Part shown: positions 34,482-43,079 of the stretch, in pieces | Numbering within the stretch: the stretch's first letter is position 1 | Layout: each line of letters begins with the position of its first letter | From: Neobacillus soli NBRC 102451 | Lineage (GTDB): Bacteria; Bacillota; Bacilli; Bacillales; Cytobacillaceae | Assembly (NCBI RefSeq): GCF_001591665.1 | Contig: NZ_BCVI01000054.1 | Span: 1-64,000, forward strand | Direction of reading: 5' to 3' | Length of the DNA: 64,000 nt | Notes under the pieces: model-generated | Database searches by the model: none | Told to the model about the DNA's origin: nothing | Seen by the model: only the letters and a program-made list of their open reading frames with translations | Translations under genes and position numbers: made by a program

Positions 34482-35036
34482 ATGCCGAAAATTGGAATTT
34501 TACTTGGTAGTTTGCGTAAAGAATCTTTTTCTAAAAAGATTGCAGCTAATGTTGCTGCTTTATTTCCTAAAGGATATGAAACAGAAATTGTAGAAATCGG
34601 AAATCTCCCTTTATATAATCAAGATTTTGATGATGAAAACAATGTTCCAGCAGAATATACCGCCTTTAGAAATACGATGAAAGAAATCGACGCTGTTTTA
34701 TTTGTAACTCCTGAATATAATCGTTCTGTTCCAGCTGTATTAAAAAACGCGCTAGATGTAGGATCCCGTCCATATGGAGCAAGTGTATGGAATGCCAAAC
34801 CGGCAGCCATTATCAGCCAATCTCCTGGTAATTTGAGCGCATTTGGTGCAAACCATCATTTACGTCAATCACTTGTGTTCTTAAATATGCCAATCGTTCA
34901 ACAGCCGGAAGCTTATATTGGCAATGTTGCTGCGTTATTAGATGAAAACGGCAAAATTAAAGATGAAAAAACTGTTCAATTCTTACAATCTTTCGCAGAT
35001 GCATTTGTTGATTTGATTAAGAAATTTCAATCGTAA
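34482..35036 (+). CDS. NADPH-dependent FMN reductase family (quinone/azo/chromate reductase type)
   Basis: This 184-residue flavodoxin-fold enzyme begins IGILLGSLRKESFSKKIAAN (phosphate-binding loop). It has VTPEYNRSVPAVLKNALD, the family signature, and SQSPGNLSAFGANHHLRQ. Family members reduce quinones, azo dyes or chromate using NAD(P)H and FMN. The exact substrate is not decidable. The ATG follows GAAAGGAAG. It sits in the stress cluster between a wrbA copy and a pirin gene. Confidence 0.88.
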   Translation: MPKIGILLGSLRKESFSKKIAANVAALFPKGYETEIVEIGNLPLYNQDFDDENNVPAEYTAFRNTMKEIDAVLFVTPEYNRSVPAVLKNALDVGSRPYGASVWNAKPAAIISQSPGNLSAFGANHHLRQSLVFLNMPIVQQPEAYIGNVAALLDENGKIKDEKTVQFLQSFADAFVDLIKKFQS

Positions 35037-35089
35037 AAATTTTTGACTATTTAACCAAAGAATATGAAATGATCTCTAGCAGAAGTAAG

Positions 35090-35146
35090 AAAAAGTTGGA
35101 GCATATAGCAGAAGAAATCCGGTTATATATTCCAACTTTTGTTGTT
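35090..35146 (+). terminator. Terminator-like hairpin after the FMN reductase gene
   Basis: AAAAGTTGGA and TCCAACTTTT form the stem with a long loop, followed by GTTGTTTT. Confidence 0.55.
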
Positions 35147-35222
35147 TTGGAAGAAAGAATTAATGACTAATTAATAACGCTGGAAAACCTTTTAATAAAT
35201 TTAAGCTAAGGAGTGGAAAAAG

Positions 35223-35936
35223 TTGATTGAACTTTATCCTGCAGGTAAACGCTACACAGTAAAAAATGATTGGCTGGAGAGTAATCTAGGTTTTTCCTTT
35301 GGTGAATATTATGATCCATCTAATATCCAATTTGGTCCGTTACGTGTCTTTAACGACGACACCGTTCAGCCGGGAAAAGGCTTTGGGATTCATCCACATC
35401 GTGAAGCGGAAATTGTTTCTATTGTATTGAAGGGACAGCTTAAACATGAAGATAACTTAGGAAATTCCGGAATTATTAGTCGTGGAAATATTCAGCGTAT
35501 AAGTGCTGGAACTGGTGTGCTTCATTCCGAATTTAACGCGTCCAATCAGGAAGAAGTACAATTTTTACAATTATGGTTTTTACCGAATGAAAAGAAGCTA
35601 ATCCCGTCCTATGAAGACATTTCATATGATATTGAACACTTACATAATCACTTATTACCGGTAATATCCCGTACCAGCTCAGATCGGGTGGCTAAAATCC
35701 ATCAAGATTTAACCCTTTACTTATCAAAGCTAGAAGACAAGAAGACACTTAACTTTCGACAGGAAACAGGCAGGAAGATTTATGTCTTTAATATAGAGGG
35801 GGAAATATCAATAAATAAGGATTCCATTTTAAAGTCCCGGGACGCAGCTCGAATCACTGACACCCATGAAATTACCATTCAGGGAAATAAAGATAGTTTC
35901 TTTTTATTAATTGATTTACCTGGAGGCGAATTTTAA
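35223..35936 (+). CDS. Pirin family protein (YhhW-like)
   Basis: This 237-residue bicupin has the metal site FGIHPHREAEIVSIVLKG (His-x-His near residue 58), then QRISAGTGVLHSEFNAS and EEVQFLQLWFLP, typical of YhhW/YhaK-type pirins with quercetinase-like activity. The start is TTG behind AAGGAGTGG. The stop overlaps the next start by one base (TAATG), so the two genes are coupled. Confidence 0.88.
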   Translation: MIELYPAGKRYTVKNDWLESNLGFSFGEYYDPSNIQFGPLRVFNDDTVQPGKGFGIHPHREAEIVSIVLKGQLKHEDNLGNSGIISRGNIQRISAGTGVLHSEFNASNQEEVQFLQLWFLPNEKKLIPSYEDISYDIEHLHNHLLPVISRTSSDRVAKIHQDLTLYLSKLEDKKTLNFRQETGRKIYVFNIEGEISINKDSILKSRDAARITDTHEITIQGNKDSFFLLIDLPGGEF

Positions 35937-36211
35937 TGTTGATGATTCGTCATTCTATAGGCAGCCGATTGCTATGTCAAACTAATAGATACACTATTGA
36001 AAAAAAAGACCACCATTGGTTGATCTCGTTGCCTGTTGATGTGGAAATCGCTTCGGGAATTTTGGATTTTCAGGATGAGTTAAATATATTTGAAGTAAAG
36101 GAAAACGAAAAGATCTGGTATTACTCCTCTGATGCACAAATTAATTTTCAATCTAAGGAAAAACAATTGATGATCCTTGCTGATCATAAAACTGTCTATC
36201 CGACTCAATGA
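35936..36211 (+). CDS. Hypothetical protein coupled to the pirin gene
   Basis: This 91-residue soluble protein with short beta-type segments has no signal peptide or membrane helix and no family I recognise. Its start overlaps the pirin stop by one base, so it is likely co-translated and functionally linked. An ATG two codons downstream is an alternative start. Confidence 0.65.
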   Translation: MLMIRHSIGSRLLCQTNRYTIEKKDHHWLISLPVDVEIASGILDFQDELNIFEVKENEKIWYYSSDAQINFQSKEKQLMILADHKTVYPTQ

Positions 36212-36279
36212 AAGAAGTTGCATCAATAGAAATAGAAAAAAAGGGCACTTTTTAATACCTCATCAGGAGAAAATATAAA

Positions 36280-36327
36280 AAACGAATATGACTGTACGAA
36301 TCTACTTTGCCACCGTCATATTCGTTT
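36280..36327. terminator. Bidirectional terminator between convergent genes
   Basis: AACGAATATGAC and GTCATATTCGTT form a 12-bp perfect stem between the + gene ending at 36211 and the - gene ending at 36367. Confidence 0.7.
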
Positions 36328-36366
36328 GCAAAAACACTGACTTTTAATATGGATTCTGATATGATT

Positions 36367-36792
36367 TTAGGCCTTTCTTATTTTTAAGATTTGAGTAAGG
36401 GCCACGGATAAAACAAGCCCAACAGCAATTGCACCAGCTGTCATTAATGCTCTCGCGGCAAACTGAATAGCTAAGTCATAATGATCTTCAACAAAGTTTC
36501 TTGTTGCATTATACGCTAAACCACCAGGAACTAAAGGTATTATTCCTGGAATGGTAAATACTATAGTCGGCATTTTATAAATCTTTGCAAATATTTGACT
36601 AATTATACCGATAAAAAATGTTGCAGTTAAAGTGGCCAAGACTGCATCAATGTTATTGCTATCCAGCAAAATAAGTAAAAGTCTACTTATCATACCAACC
36701 AAGCAACATTGTAATAAAGAATTTAGTGGAACATTAAAAATTACTGCAAATGCTCCTGAAACAATAAAGTTTGTTAAAATCTGTACTATCAT
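36367..36792 (-). CDS. Threonine/serine exporter family, small subunit (YjjB/ThrE C-terminal half)
   Basis: This 141-residue membrane protein has four predicted helices and the motif IPLVPGGLAYNATR of the ThrE_2/DUF3815 family. With the upstream gene it reconstitutes the two halves of ThrE, exporters of small amino acids or dicarboxylates. The ATG at 36792 has GAAAGGA upstream on the minus strand. A frame open to 36855 overlaps the partner gene and is less likely. Confidence 0.85.
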   Translation of the reverse strand: MIVQILTNFIVSGAFAVIFNVPLNSLLQCCLVGMISRLLLILLDSNNIDAVLATLTATFFIGIISQIFAKIYKMPTIVFTIPGIIPLVPGGLAYNATRNFVEDHYDLAIQFAARALMTAGAIAVGLVLSVALTQILKIRKA

Positions 36793-36811
36793 TTTGATAA
36801 TTCCTTTCACA

Positions 36812-37564
36812 TTAAAAAAGTGAAAAAACGATTGCGATGCCTGAGGAAATTGCAAATGCGGTTAAGGATGCTTCGGCACCTTTTGATAAGCCGGATACGA
36901 GGTGTCCTGCCATTAAATCCCTTACCGCATTGGTAATTAGAAGGCCTGGGACTAGAGGCATAACTGAAGAAATGATAATATTTGATAGATCATGGCCTAC
37001 ACCAATGTTTATAAAAAAATATGACATTAGTCCAATTACAAGAGACGCTAAAAATTCCGCAAAGAACTTTATATTCAGTAATCGGTCAAGATATATTAGG
37101 CATGAAAAACCTGACCCTCCTATAATGAATGAAGACAAAAAGTCATTCCATCCGCCATTAAACATAATTAAGGAAAAGCCGCTTGCTATAGAAGCTGAAG
37201 CAATGGTTATAGACAAGGGATACTGAGGATTTCCCTCTTCAATTTGTATTAACATTTTGTAAGCTTCTTCTGCTGAGATATTACCCTTACTAATGCTTCT
37301 AGAAATATTGTTTACTATGATAACTTTGTTTAAATTCGTTGTGCGTTTGGTTATTCTTAGCAATTTTGTTTTCTCAGCACCATGTAAAGAAAATATAATT
37401 CCGGTCGGTGTAACATAGCATTGGGGATCATTGCCACCAAAAGACCTAGCCATCCGCATCATAGTATCTTCCACTCGATAGGTCTCAGCCCCACTTTGTA
37501 ACATAATTTTTCCAGCTAGTAAACATACTTCATCAATTTGATTCGTTTCTTTCCTATAATACAT
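36812..37564 (-). CDS. Threonine/serine exporter family, large subunit (YjjP/ThrE N-terminal half)
   Basis: This 250-residue protein has a cytosolic N-terminal part with MLQSGAETYRVEDTM and CYVTPTGIIFSLHG, then five membrane helices ending with SVMPLVPGLLITNAVRDLMAG. These are ThrE/YjjP signatures. It pairs with the following small subunit, 20 bp apart. The ATG at 37564 has AGGAGCG upstream on the minus strand. Substrate unknown. Confidence 0.87.
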   Translation of the reverse strand: MYYRKETNQIDEVCLLAGKIMLQSGAETYRVEDTMMRMARSFGGNDPQCYVTPTGIIFSLHGAEKTKLLRITKRTTNLNKVIIVNNISRSISKGNISAEEAYKMLIQIEEGNPQYPLSITIASASIASGFSLIMFNGGWNDFLSSFIIGGSGFSCLIYLDRLLNIKFFAEFLASLVIGLMSYFFINIGVGHDLSNIIISSVMPLVPGLLITNAVRDLMAGHLVSGLSKGAEASLTAFAISSGIAIVFSLF

Positions 37565-37816
37565 CGTTCTTCGCTCCTGTGGTAAAGTAAGTGCCTTCTT
37601 AAGGTGTCCAATACGGATATGAAATGCTCAATGCTAATGAAGGTAAATAATTGAAAAAAACATTAAATATTGACGAGTAAATGCCTGCCAATAACTAGAA
37701 GATTGGTTTAAGTTTTTACTAATTTGTATTCCTTAATCGGGATATCAATTAAAAGTGAAGGAAATAATAAACATGGAAAAAATGAAAACTTAACGAGTAA
37801 GGAGAAAAACAAAACA

Positions 37817-38245
37817 ATGACCCAACAACCCTTATTTACATCATCAGCAACAGCTGTAGGAGGAAGACAAGGCAGAGTTGAATCGAGTGATGGCAATATA
37901 AAATTTGATCTAGCAATGCCAGGATCTCCTCGAGCGAAAGAGTTACCCAATGCTACAAATCCTGAACAATTATTTGCTGCTGGATACTCCGCTTGTTTTG
38001 ATGGAGCTTTACAACATATGGCTAGGAAAGAACATATCAAATTCGAATCACAAGTAACAGCAAATGTTAGGTTCTTAAACGATGAAGATGATCAAGGATA
38101 TAAAATTGCTGTAACGTTACAAGTAAAAGGAACTGGTATTGAAAAAGAAAATTTAGAAGACCTTGTACATAAGGCGCACGAATTCTGCCCATATTCAAAA
38201 GCAACAAGAGGGAATATTGACGTAACTCTAGAGGTTATTGAATAA
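37817..38245 (+). CDS. ohr: Organic hydroperoxide resistance protein Ohr
   Basis: This OsmC/Ohr-family thiol peroxidase reduces organic and fatty-acid hydroperoxides. Both catalytic cysteines are present, in AGYSACFDGAL and HEFCPYSKATRGN, together with the Ohr beginning LFTSSATAVGGRQGRVESSDG. ATG 37817 follows AAGGAG and gives 142 residues. A frame open from 37724 is not supported. No OhrR gene is adjacent. Confidence 0.92.
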   Translation: MTQQPLFTSSATAVGGRQGRVESSDGNIKFDLAMPGSPRAKELPNATNPEQLFAAGYSACFDGALQHMARKEHIKFESQVTANVRFLNDEDDQGYKIAVTLQVKGTGIEKENLEDLVHKAHEFCPYSKATRGNIDVTLEVIE

Positions 38246-38302
38246 TACGGATTCGGCAGTTTGGACCATTTTTATACATAAAAGAAAAGGAGAAATAAAA
38301 CT

Positions 38303-38917
38303 ATGTCAAAGGTAAAGCTTGCAATCATTTACTATAGTTCAACAGGTACAAATTTCCAATTGGCTCAATGGGCTGCAGAGGGGGCACATGAGTTTGGGGC
38401 AGAGGTGAAGGTCTTAAAAGTACCAGAATTAGCTCCTCAATCTGTTATTGATTCCAATCCTGCATGGAAAAACTATGTTGAGGAAGTTGCAGTATGCGTA
38501 CCAACTGTATCACTTAGTGATTTAGAATGGGCAGATGCCATAATTTTCAGTGTACCAACTCGCTTTGGTAATATGCCCTCACAAATGAAACAATTCCTAG
38601 ATACAACAGGCGGTCTTTGGTTTAATGGAAAACTAGTGAATAAGGTTGTAAGTGCAATGGTTTCCGCACAAAACCCTCACGGCGGTCAAGAGGCAACCAT
38701 TTTATCACTTTATACGACTATGTATCACTGGGGTGCAATTGTCGCTGCTCCTGGTTATACTGATCCAGTTACATTTGGTGCAGGTGGTAACCCATATGGA
38801 ACAAGCGTTTCAGTTGGTCAAGATGGAAAAATGATAGAAGATGTTCAGGCAGCGGTTAAACACCAAGCAAAACGTACAGTTACAGTTGCAGAATGGGTAA
38901 AAAAAGCTAATCAATAA
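38303..38917 (+). CDS. wrbA: WrbA-type NAD(P)H:quinone oxidoreductase (second copy)
   Basis: This 204-residue paralogue of the gene at 33637 has the FMN loop YYSSTGTNFQLAQWAAEGA and the same PTRFGNMPSQMKQFLDTTGG core. The C-terminal 130 residues are almost identical to the other copy and the first 75 clearly diverged, which suggests gene conversion or a recent partial duplication. The ATG follows AAAGGAG. Its terminator is at 38926-38965. Confidence 0.9.
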   Translation: MSKVKLAIIYYSSTGTNFQLAQWAAEGAHEFGAEVKVLKVPELAPQSVIDSNPAWKNYVEEVAVCVPTVSLSDLEWADAIIFSVPTRFGNMPSQMKQFLDTTGGLWFNGKLVNKVVSAMVSAQNPHGGQEATILSLYTTMYHWGAIVAAPGYTDPVTFGAGGNPYGTSVSVGQDGKMIEDVQAAVKHQAKRTVTVAEWVKKANQ

Positions 38918-38925
38918 TTTTTTAA

Positions 38926-38965
38926 TAAAAAACTAATCGGAAACTTCGATTAGTTTTTCTATTTT
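38926..38965. terminator. Terminator after the second wrbA
   Basis: AAAACTAATCG and CGATTAGTTTT form the stem, with TTTCTATTTTT after it. Confidence 0.8.
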
Positions 38966-38991
38966 TAGACATTAGATTTTTTAATACAAAA

Positions 38992-39858
38992 CTAATAATG
39001 GTCTTCAGCAAAATGATTAATCCCTTTTCCTACGTAATGAGTCCCAAACATCTCATTAGCATAAATGACACCCAATCCGTAAGAACCCCCGTGCTGCCTA
39101 ACAATATCGAGTGTTCCATTGTAGGTGTCTTTAATAGCCCAATCACGTTGTAATTCTAGCAAATATTGCAGCCAAGTGAGTGGATGTGCTCCAGCTTGTG
39201 TCATACGTATAACGGCCATATCGTGGGTCTCTTTACTCATCCCACCTGAGGCATCCGTGACAAAATACACCTCATAGCCGTCAGAGATAGCGCTCAAAAC
39301 CGGTTCGAGCAAACACACCTCTGTCCACATACCAGCGATGACTATTTTTTCTTTTCCATATGCATTGATTTGTCTTACTACTCTTGGATCTTCCCATGCG
39401 TTCATCGTTGTTCGATCAATAGGTTTTTGATCAGGAAAGACTGATTGGATTTCCGATAAAGTTTTACCGCTGAAAGTTGCCGCGGTTATTGATGTCAATA
39501 TAGTAGGGATACTGAATAATTTTGCGGTTTTTGCTAATCCGGCGATATTGTTGCGTAGAACTGCACTATCATGTGATTGGACTGAAAAAACCATTTGTGG
39601 TTGATGGTCGGTTAACATCAGAATATGGTCAGTCGGAGTAAGCAAATACTGGGAACGGCGGCCTGTTGTGGTACTCTTTGAACTTCGAGGGACTGCGGAA
39701 GGAATACCATAAAACTGATTTCTACAAATTGGGCACCAATAAACAGCAGGATTCAAGTTAATACCCCCATTATTTTCGGGACAAATAAAATTAAATTCAT
39801 CAAAGTATATGCATATAGACAATAAGGAGTGAATTACTCTTGCTAATATATCTTTCAA
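38992..39858 (-). CDS. Isochorismatase-like cysteine hydrolase with an aberrant N-terminus
   Basis: From about residue 66 (GRRSQYLLTPTDHILMLTDHQ) to the end this is a YcaC-type isochorismatase-fold hydrolase. It has the Asp of LTDHQPQM, the Lys of GKEKIVIAG and the nucleophile Cys of MWTEVCLLEP. The first 65 residues (with CPENNGG and WCPICRNQ) are foreign to the family. The only start is TTG 39858 without a good ribosome binding site, so this may be a deletion fusion. Confidence 0.65.
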   Translation of the reverse strand: MKDILARVIHSLLSICIYFDEFNFICPENNGGINLNPAVYWCPICRNQFYGIPSAVPRSSKSTTTGRRSQYLLTPTDHILMLTDHQPQMVFSVQSHDSAVLRNNIAGLAKTAKLFSIPTILTSITAATFSGKTLSEIQSVFPDQKPIDRTTMNAWEDPRVVRQINAYGKEKIVIAGMWTEVCLLEPVLSAISDGYEVYFVTDASGGMSKETHDMAVIRMTQAGAHPLTWLQYLLELQRDWAIKDTYNGTLDIVRQHGGSYGLGVIYANEMFGTHYVGKGINHFAEDHY

Positions 39859-39932
39859 ACAATTTAGAGTAGGTATAAATAGTTTTTTTAAGGTAATTTT
39901 AAAAATAATAATGCAAAAAAGGATGATATCTT

Positions 39933-40418
39933 ATGGAGAAAAAGTTGTTAAATTTACTTACTGGTTTGTGTGTAGTTGCCCTGCCATTCTTATTTAGAGG
40001 TCCAAAAATGAGAGAAAATCTTCTTATTTTTTTCTCGAAAGGGGTTCTTGCGACTCTGGTTGATGCTTATGTTGTCGGAACCAAAAAAATTGAATATCCA
40101 GTTCGCCCCTTTGGGAAAATTTTCAAAACTAACATTATTTATGATATGTTGTTTTTTCCTATTTTAAGTGTTATTTGGGTGAAAATGTCCTATAATGATA
40201 ATTTTGGAAAAATTTTATTAAAAAGTTTAGCATTCAGTGTTCCGATGAGTATCGGTCAGTGGTATTTTGAAAAGAATTCTAGATTATTTAAATGGAAAAA
40301 ATGGTCACCATTCCATACATTCGGGAGTGTGAGTTTTACTTTATTTACGATTAGAGGTTTGGTGGGATTAATAAAAAAGTTAGATAAAATAAAGGGTAAT
40401 CAAAATATAACCGAATAA
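39933..40418 (+). CDS. CBO0543-family membrane protein
   Basis: This 161-residue protein has four predicted membrane helices and conserved features of the CBO0543 family: KGVLATLVDAYVVGTKKIEY, PVRPFGKIFKTNIIYDMLFF and FEKNSRLFKWKKWSPFHTF. Function unknown. In Bacillaceae such genes are often found near sporulation genes. The ATG is preceded by AAGGATG. The next gene is 14 bp downstream. Confidence 0.72.
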   Translation: MEKKLLNLLTGLCVVALPFLFRGPKMRENLLIFFSKGVLATLVDAYVVGTKKIEYPVRPFGKIFKTNIIYDMLFFPILSVIWVKMSYNDNFGKILLKSLAFSVPMSIGQWYFEKNSRLFKWKKWSPFHTFGSVSFTLFTIRGLVGLIKKLDKIKGNQNITE

Positions 40419-40432
40419 TAAAGGTTGATATT

Positions 40433-40918
40433 ATGAATAAAACGAATAAGTTAGAAGCAATTCTTTGGAGTATTGCCTTTCCAGGTTTTGGTCAACTTTT
40501 AAATGGTCACCTTTTAAAAGGAGTTTTGTTTATCCTTTTAGAATTCATCATTAATGTAAACAGTTTATTTAATCAAGCGATCATGTTTAGTTTTCTTGGG
40601 AAGATAAATGAAGCTGCCAGAGTGGTTGATTACCAATGGCTTATGTTTTATCCATGTGTTTATATGTTTGCTATGTATGATGCCTATAAATATGCGGAAG
40701 GTGAGAATCCTCGGTTATCGTTTGTCCCATTTGCTTTTGGAGCCTATTTTGTCACAGTAGGTCTTATGTACTCTCCAAAAGTGTTTTTCGGTATATCATT
40801 TGGTCCTATTTGGCTTCCTATATTGTCTTTGATACCTGGGTTAGGAATTGGATTTATAATTCGTTATATATTAATAAAAATTTCTTCTAAAACTAATTAT
40901 AGTGGGAGACCTTCTTGA
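40433..40918 (+). CDS. Conserved Bacillus membrane protein, unknown function
   Basis: This 161-residue protein begins EAILWSIAFPGFGQLLNGHL, a glycine-rich re-entrant-like pattern also seen in TM2/DUF5683-type proteins. Four or five membrane helices follow. It was probably co-transcribed with the CBO0543 gene. No enzymatic motif is visible. Confidence 0.7.
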   Translation: MNKTNKLEAILWSIAFPGFGQLLNGHLLKGVLFILLEFIINVNSLFNQAIMFSFLGKINEAARVVDYQWLMFYPCVYMFAMYDAYKYAEGENPRLSFVPFAFGAYFVTVGLMYSPKVFFGISFGPIWLPILSLIPGLGIGFIIRYILIKISSKTNYSGRPS

Positions 40919-40920
40919 TT

Positions 40921-40955
40921 TCAAAAGAGCCTATCTACATGGGCTCTTTATTTTT
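40921..40955 (+). terminator. Terminator before the LysM-GH18/cdaS cluster
   Basis: AAAGAGCC and GGGCTCTTT form the stem, followed by ATTTTTG. Confidence 0.8.
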
Positions 40956-41053
40956 GAGGCACATTAGCTGGTTTTTTTGGTTTAACTTTCCTTTTTATAT
41001 TAATCGAACAACCAAGTAATACTATTAATAAATAATGTAAAAGGAGAAAATTT

Positions 41054-42376
41054 ATGTTCAGGACTATTTTAGTGTTTTTGTTCCTTTTAATGTATTTCAA
41101 TAAACCTTCCCTTACTTATGCCCAAGTCATACATGAAACGAAAGCAGGGGACACTTTAAGTAAAATCGCCATTCAATACAACACAAGAGTAGAAGAGATT
41201 GCAGAAATTAACGGATTAAAAAAGGATGCGCATTTAGTATTGGGACAAGCTTTGTTAATTCCTGGTTCAACATACATGGTACAGCCTGGAGACAGCATAG
41301 CGAAAATTGCCAATCGCCATGCAATTAGTGCAGGAAAATTAATGAATTATAATCACCTGCAAAGAACACTTATTATCCCTGGACAAAAATTATACATGCC
41401 TCGTCCATCAAAAATGAAAATATGGGCAGGAACCTACTATGTTCCTAAGGATAAAACTACGAATACAAAAATGATTGAAAGTTATAAAGATACACTCTCT
41501 GGTCTATTTGTTTTTGATTATCATCCAAACGAGAAAGGGCAGCTTATCAAAGTAAATGAGAACGAGGCTCATAAGATTGCGTGGAAAAAGAATATATTTC
41601 CCTATGCTACTGTAACAAACATTAGTTTAAAAGGATATGATCCAAATCTTATTCACAAGATACTGAGTAACTCGAATTTAAGGAAATCATTCATAAATAA
41701 TATTTATACTTTGCTGGATAGCCAGGATTACAAGGGCATTGTTATCGATTTTGAAATGGTTAGACCTCAAGACAGGGAGAACTTAAATCAGTTTATTAAA
41801 CAATTGACCGAAAAACTCCATCGTTCGAAAATGCAGGTCTTAATGGCTATGCCTCCTATGACAGGGGATAAAATGCCTGCATATTACGGTGGCTATGATT
41901 ACTCGACGCTGGGAAAATACGTGGATCAATTGTTTTTAATGACCTATAACTGGCATTGGCCGGGTGGTCCGTCGGGCCCTATTGCTCCTATAAGCGAGAT
42001 ACGCCCCGTACTAAAATATGCAGTGTCCGCAGCCCCTAGATCTAAACTTATGCTTGGCATACCACAATATGCCTATGATTGGTCTGTTACAGCAGGAAAA
42101 AGGACGGGAATCTCCTATTCTACACAACGAGCAATTGATCAGTTTATGAGTCATGAAAGTCAAATTAATTATGATCAAAAGGCAGGATCACCTTGGTTTA
42201 GATATGTAGAACAAAATGGAACGTTACATGAAGTATGGTTTGAAGATCCAAGGAGTCTTCTTGCAAAGTTTCGGCTTGTTAGGGAATTTGGTTTAGGAGG
42301 AATGGGATGCTGGCATTTAGGTACCTCTATGCCACAAACAGAGGAGATCGTAAAAGAGGAATTTTCTATTCAATAG
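41054..42376 (+). CDS. LysM-GH18 spore peptidoglycan hydrolase (SleL/YaaH-like), copy 1
   Basis: This 440-residue exported protein has a signal peptide (to about residue 24) and two LysM domains (about 26-70 and 75-120, TKAGDTLSKIAIQYNT and VQPGDSIAKIANRHA). The GH18 barrel has the catalytic D-x-E at YKGIVIDFEMV and MTYNWHWPGGPSGP. SleL/YaaH enzymes are N-acetylglucosaminidases acting on spore cortex muropeptides during germination. The ATG follows AAAGGAG. A close paralogue follows cdaS. Confidence 0.88.
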   Translation: MFRTILVFLFLLMYFNKPSLTYAQVIHETKAGDTLSKIAIQYNTRVEEIAEINGLKKDAHLVLGQALLIPGSTYMVQPGDSIAKIANRHAISAGKLMNYNHLQRTLIIPGQKLYMPRPSKMKIWAGTYYVPKDKTTNTKMIESYKDTLSGLFVFDYHPNEKGQLIKVNENEAHKIAWKKNIFPYATVTNISLKGYDPNLIHKILSNSNLRKSFINNIYTLLDSQDYKGIVIDFEMVRPQDRENLNQFIKQLTEKLHRSKMQVLMAMPPMTGDKMPAYYGGYDYSTLGKYVDQLFLMTYNWHWPGGPSGPIAPISEIRPVLKYAVSAAPRSKLMLGIPQYAYDWSVTAGKRTGISYSTQRAIDQFMSHESQINYDQKAGSPWFRYVEQNGTLHEVWFEDPRSLLAKFRLVREFGLGGMGCWHLGTSMPQTEEIVKEEFSIQ

Positions 42377-42412
42377 GTTTAAAAGGAAAAAACAGTAGAT
42401 GGAGGGAAACAG

Positions 42413-43036
42413 ATGGACAGTCAAAATTGCGATTTTTCACCAATGAAACAAAATCTAGAAGATGGAATTCAACACCTAATTCAACTACTCCAATCAAATT
42501 TAAAAGTACTCGGAAACGAAAACTATTGTGTTCTGGGAAGTCTAGAGGATGTTAAAGAACAGCTGAATTCAATTGAATCAATGGCGGCCTCTTTTTATTT
42601 AAATTGTTATTTATCGTCCTTTACTGACACATATGAGGATTTAACCGCTACAGCTCAGCATCTATCGAAACGTAAACATGGTGGGTTGATTGTAATTGAA
42701 CGAAGTGACTCTCTTGACAACATTATCCAAAAGGGAACAACTATAGGTGCAATGGTAACACCAAAGTTATTAGAATCCATTTTTTATCCGGGTAACCCGC
42801 TGCATGATGGGGCAGTATTAATCAGAGGTAACGTAGTTTATTCAGCAGCTAATATTCTTCCATTAACTAAGATGATTACAGAAAAAAAACTTGGCACACG
42901 TCACCGTGCTGCTATAGGAGTATCGGAACAAAGTGATGCTCTTGCACTGGTTGTTTCTGAAGAAACAGGTAAAATTTCATTTGCCTTAAACGGAAAATTA
43001 TATCCAATTAACACGACACAACAAATTGTGTTCTAA
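42413..43036 (+). CDS. cdaS: Sporulation-type diadenylate cyclase CdaS
   Basis: This 207-residue soluble cyclase has exactly the length of B. subtilis CdaS. About 60 N-terminal residues form the two inhibitory helices. The DAC domain carries HDGAVLIRG and GTRHRAAIGVSE, matching CdaA residue for residue around the active site. There are no membrane helices. In B. subtilis CdaS is made in the forespore. Here it lies between two spore-type hydrolase genes, 36 bp after the first. The ATG follows GGAGGG. Confidence 0.92.
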   Translation: MDSQNCDFSPMKQNLEDGIQHLIQLLQSNLKVLGNENYCVLGSLEDVKEQLNSIESMAASFYLNCYLSSFTDTYEDLTATAQHLSKRKHGGLIVIERSDSLDNIIQKGTTIGAMVTPKLLESIFYPGNPLHDGAVLIRGNVVYSAANILPLTKMITEKKLGTRHRAAIGVSEQSDALALVVSEETGKISFALNGKLYPINTTQQIVF

Positions 43037-43079
43037 AGTATCTAAAAGGGTTAAGAAAAATTTTTTCAGGAGGATTTTT

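Noticed and set aside
34273-34593. 106-codon ORF overlapping the FMN reductase start
   Set aside because: It overlaps the well-supported gene at 34482 in another frame and begins in a terminator.
36837-37226. 129-codon plus-strand ORF opposite the ThrE-type gene
   Set aside because: It is antisense to a clear membrane transporter with family motifs, and the composition is a frame shadow.
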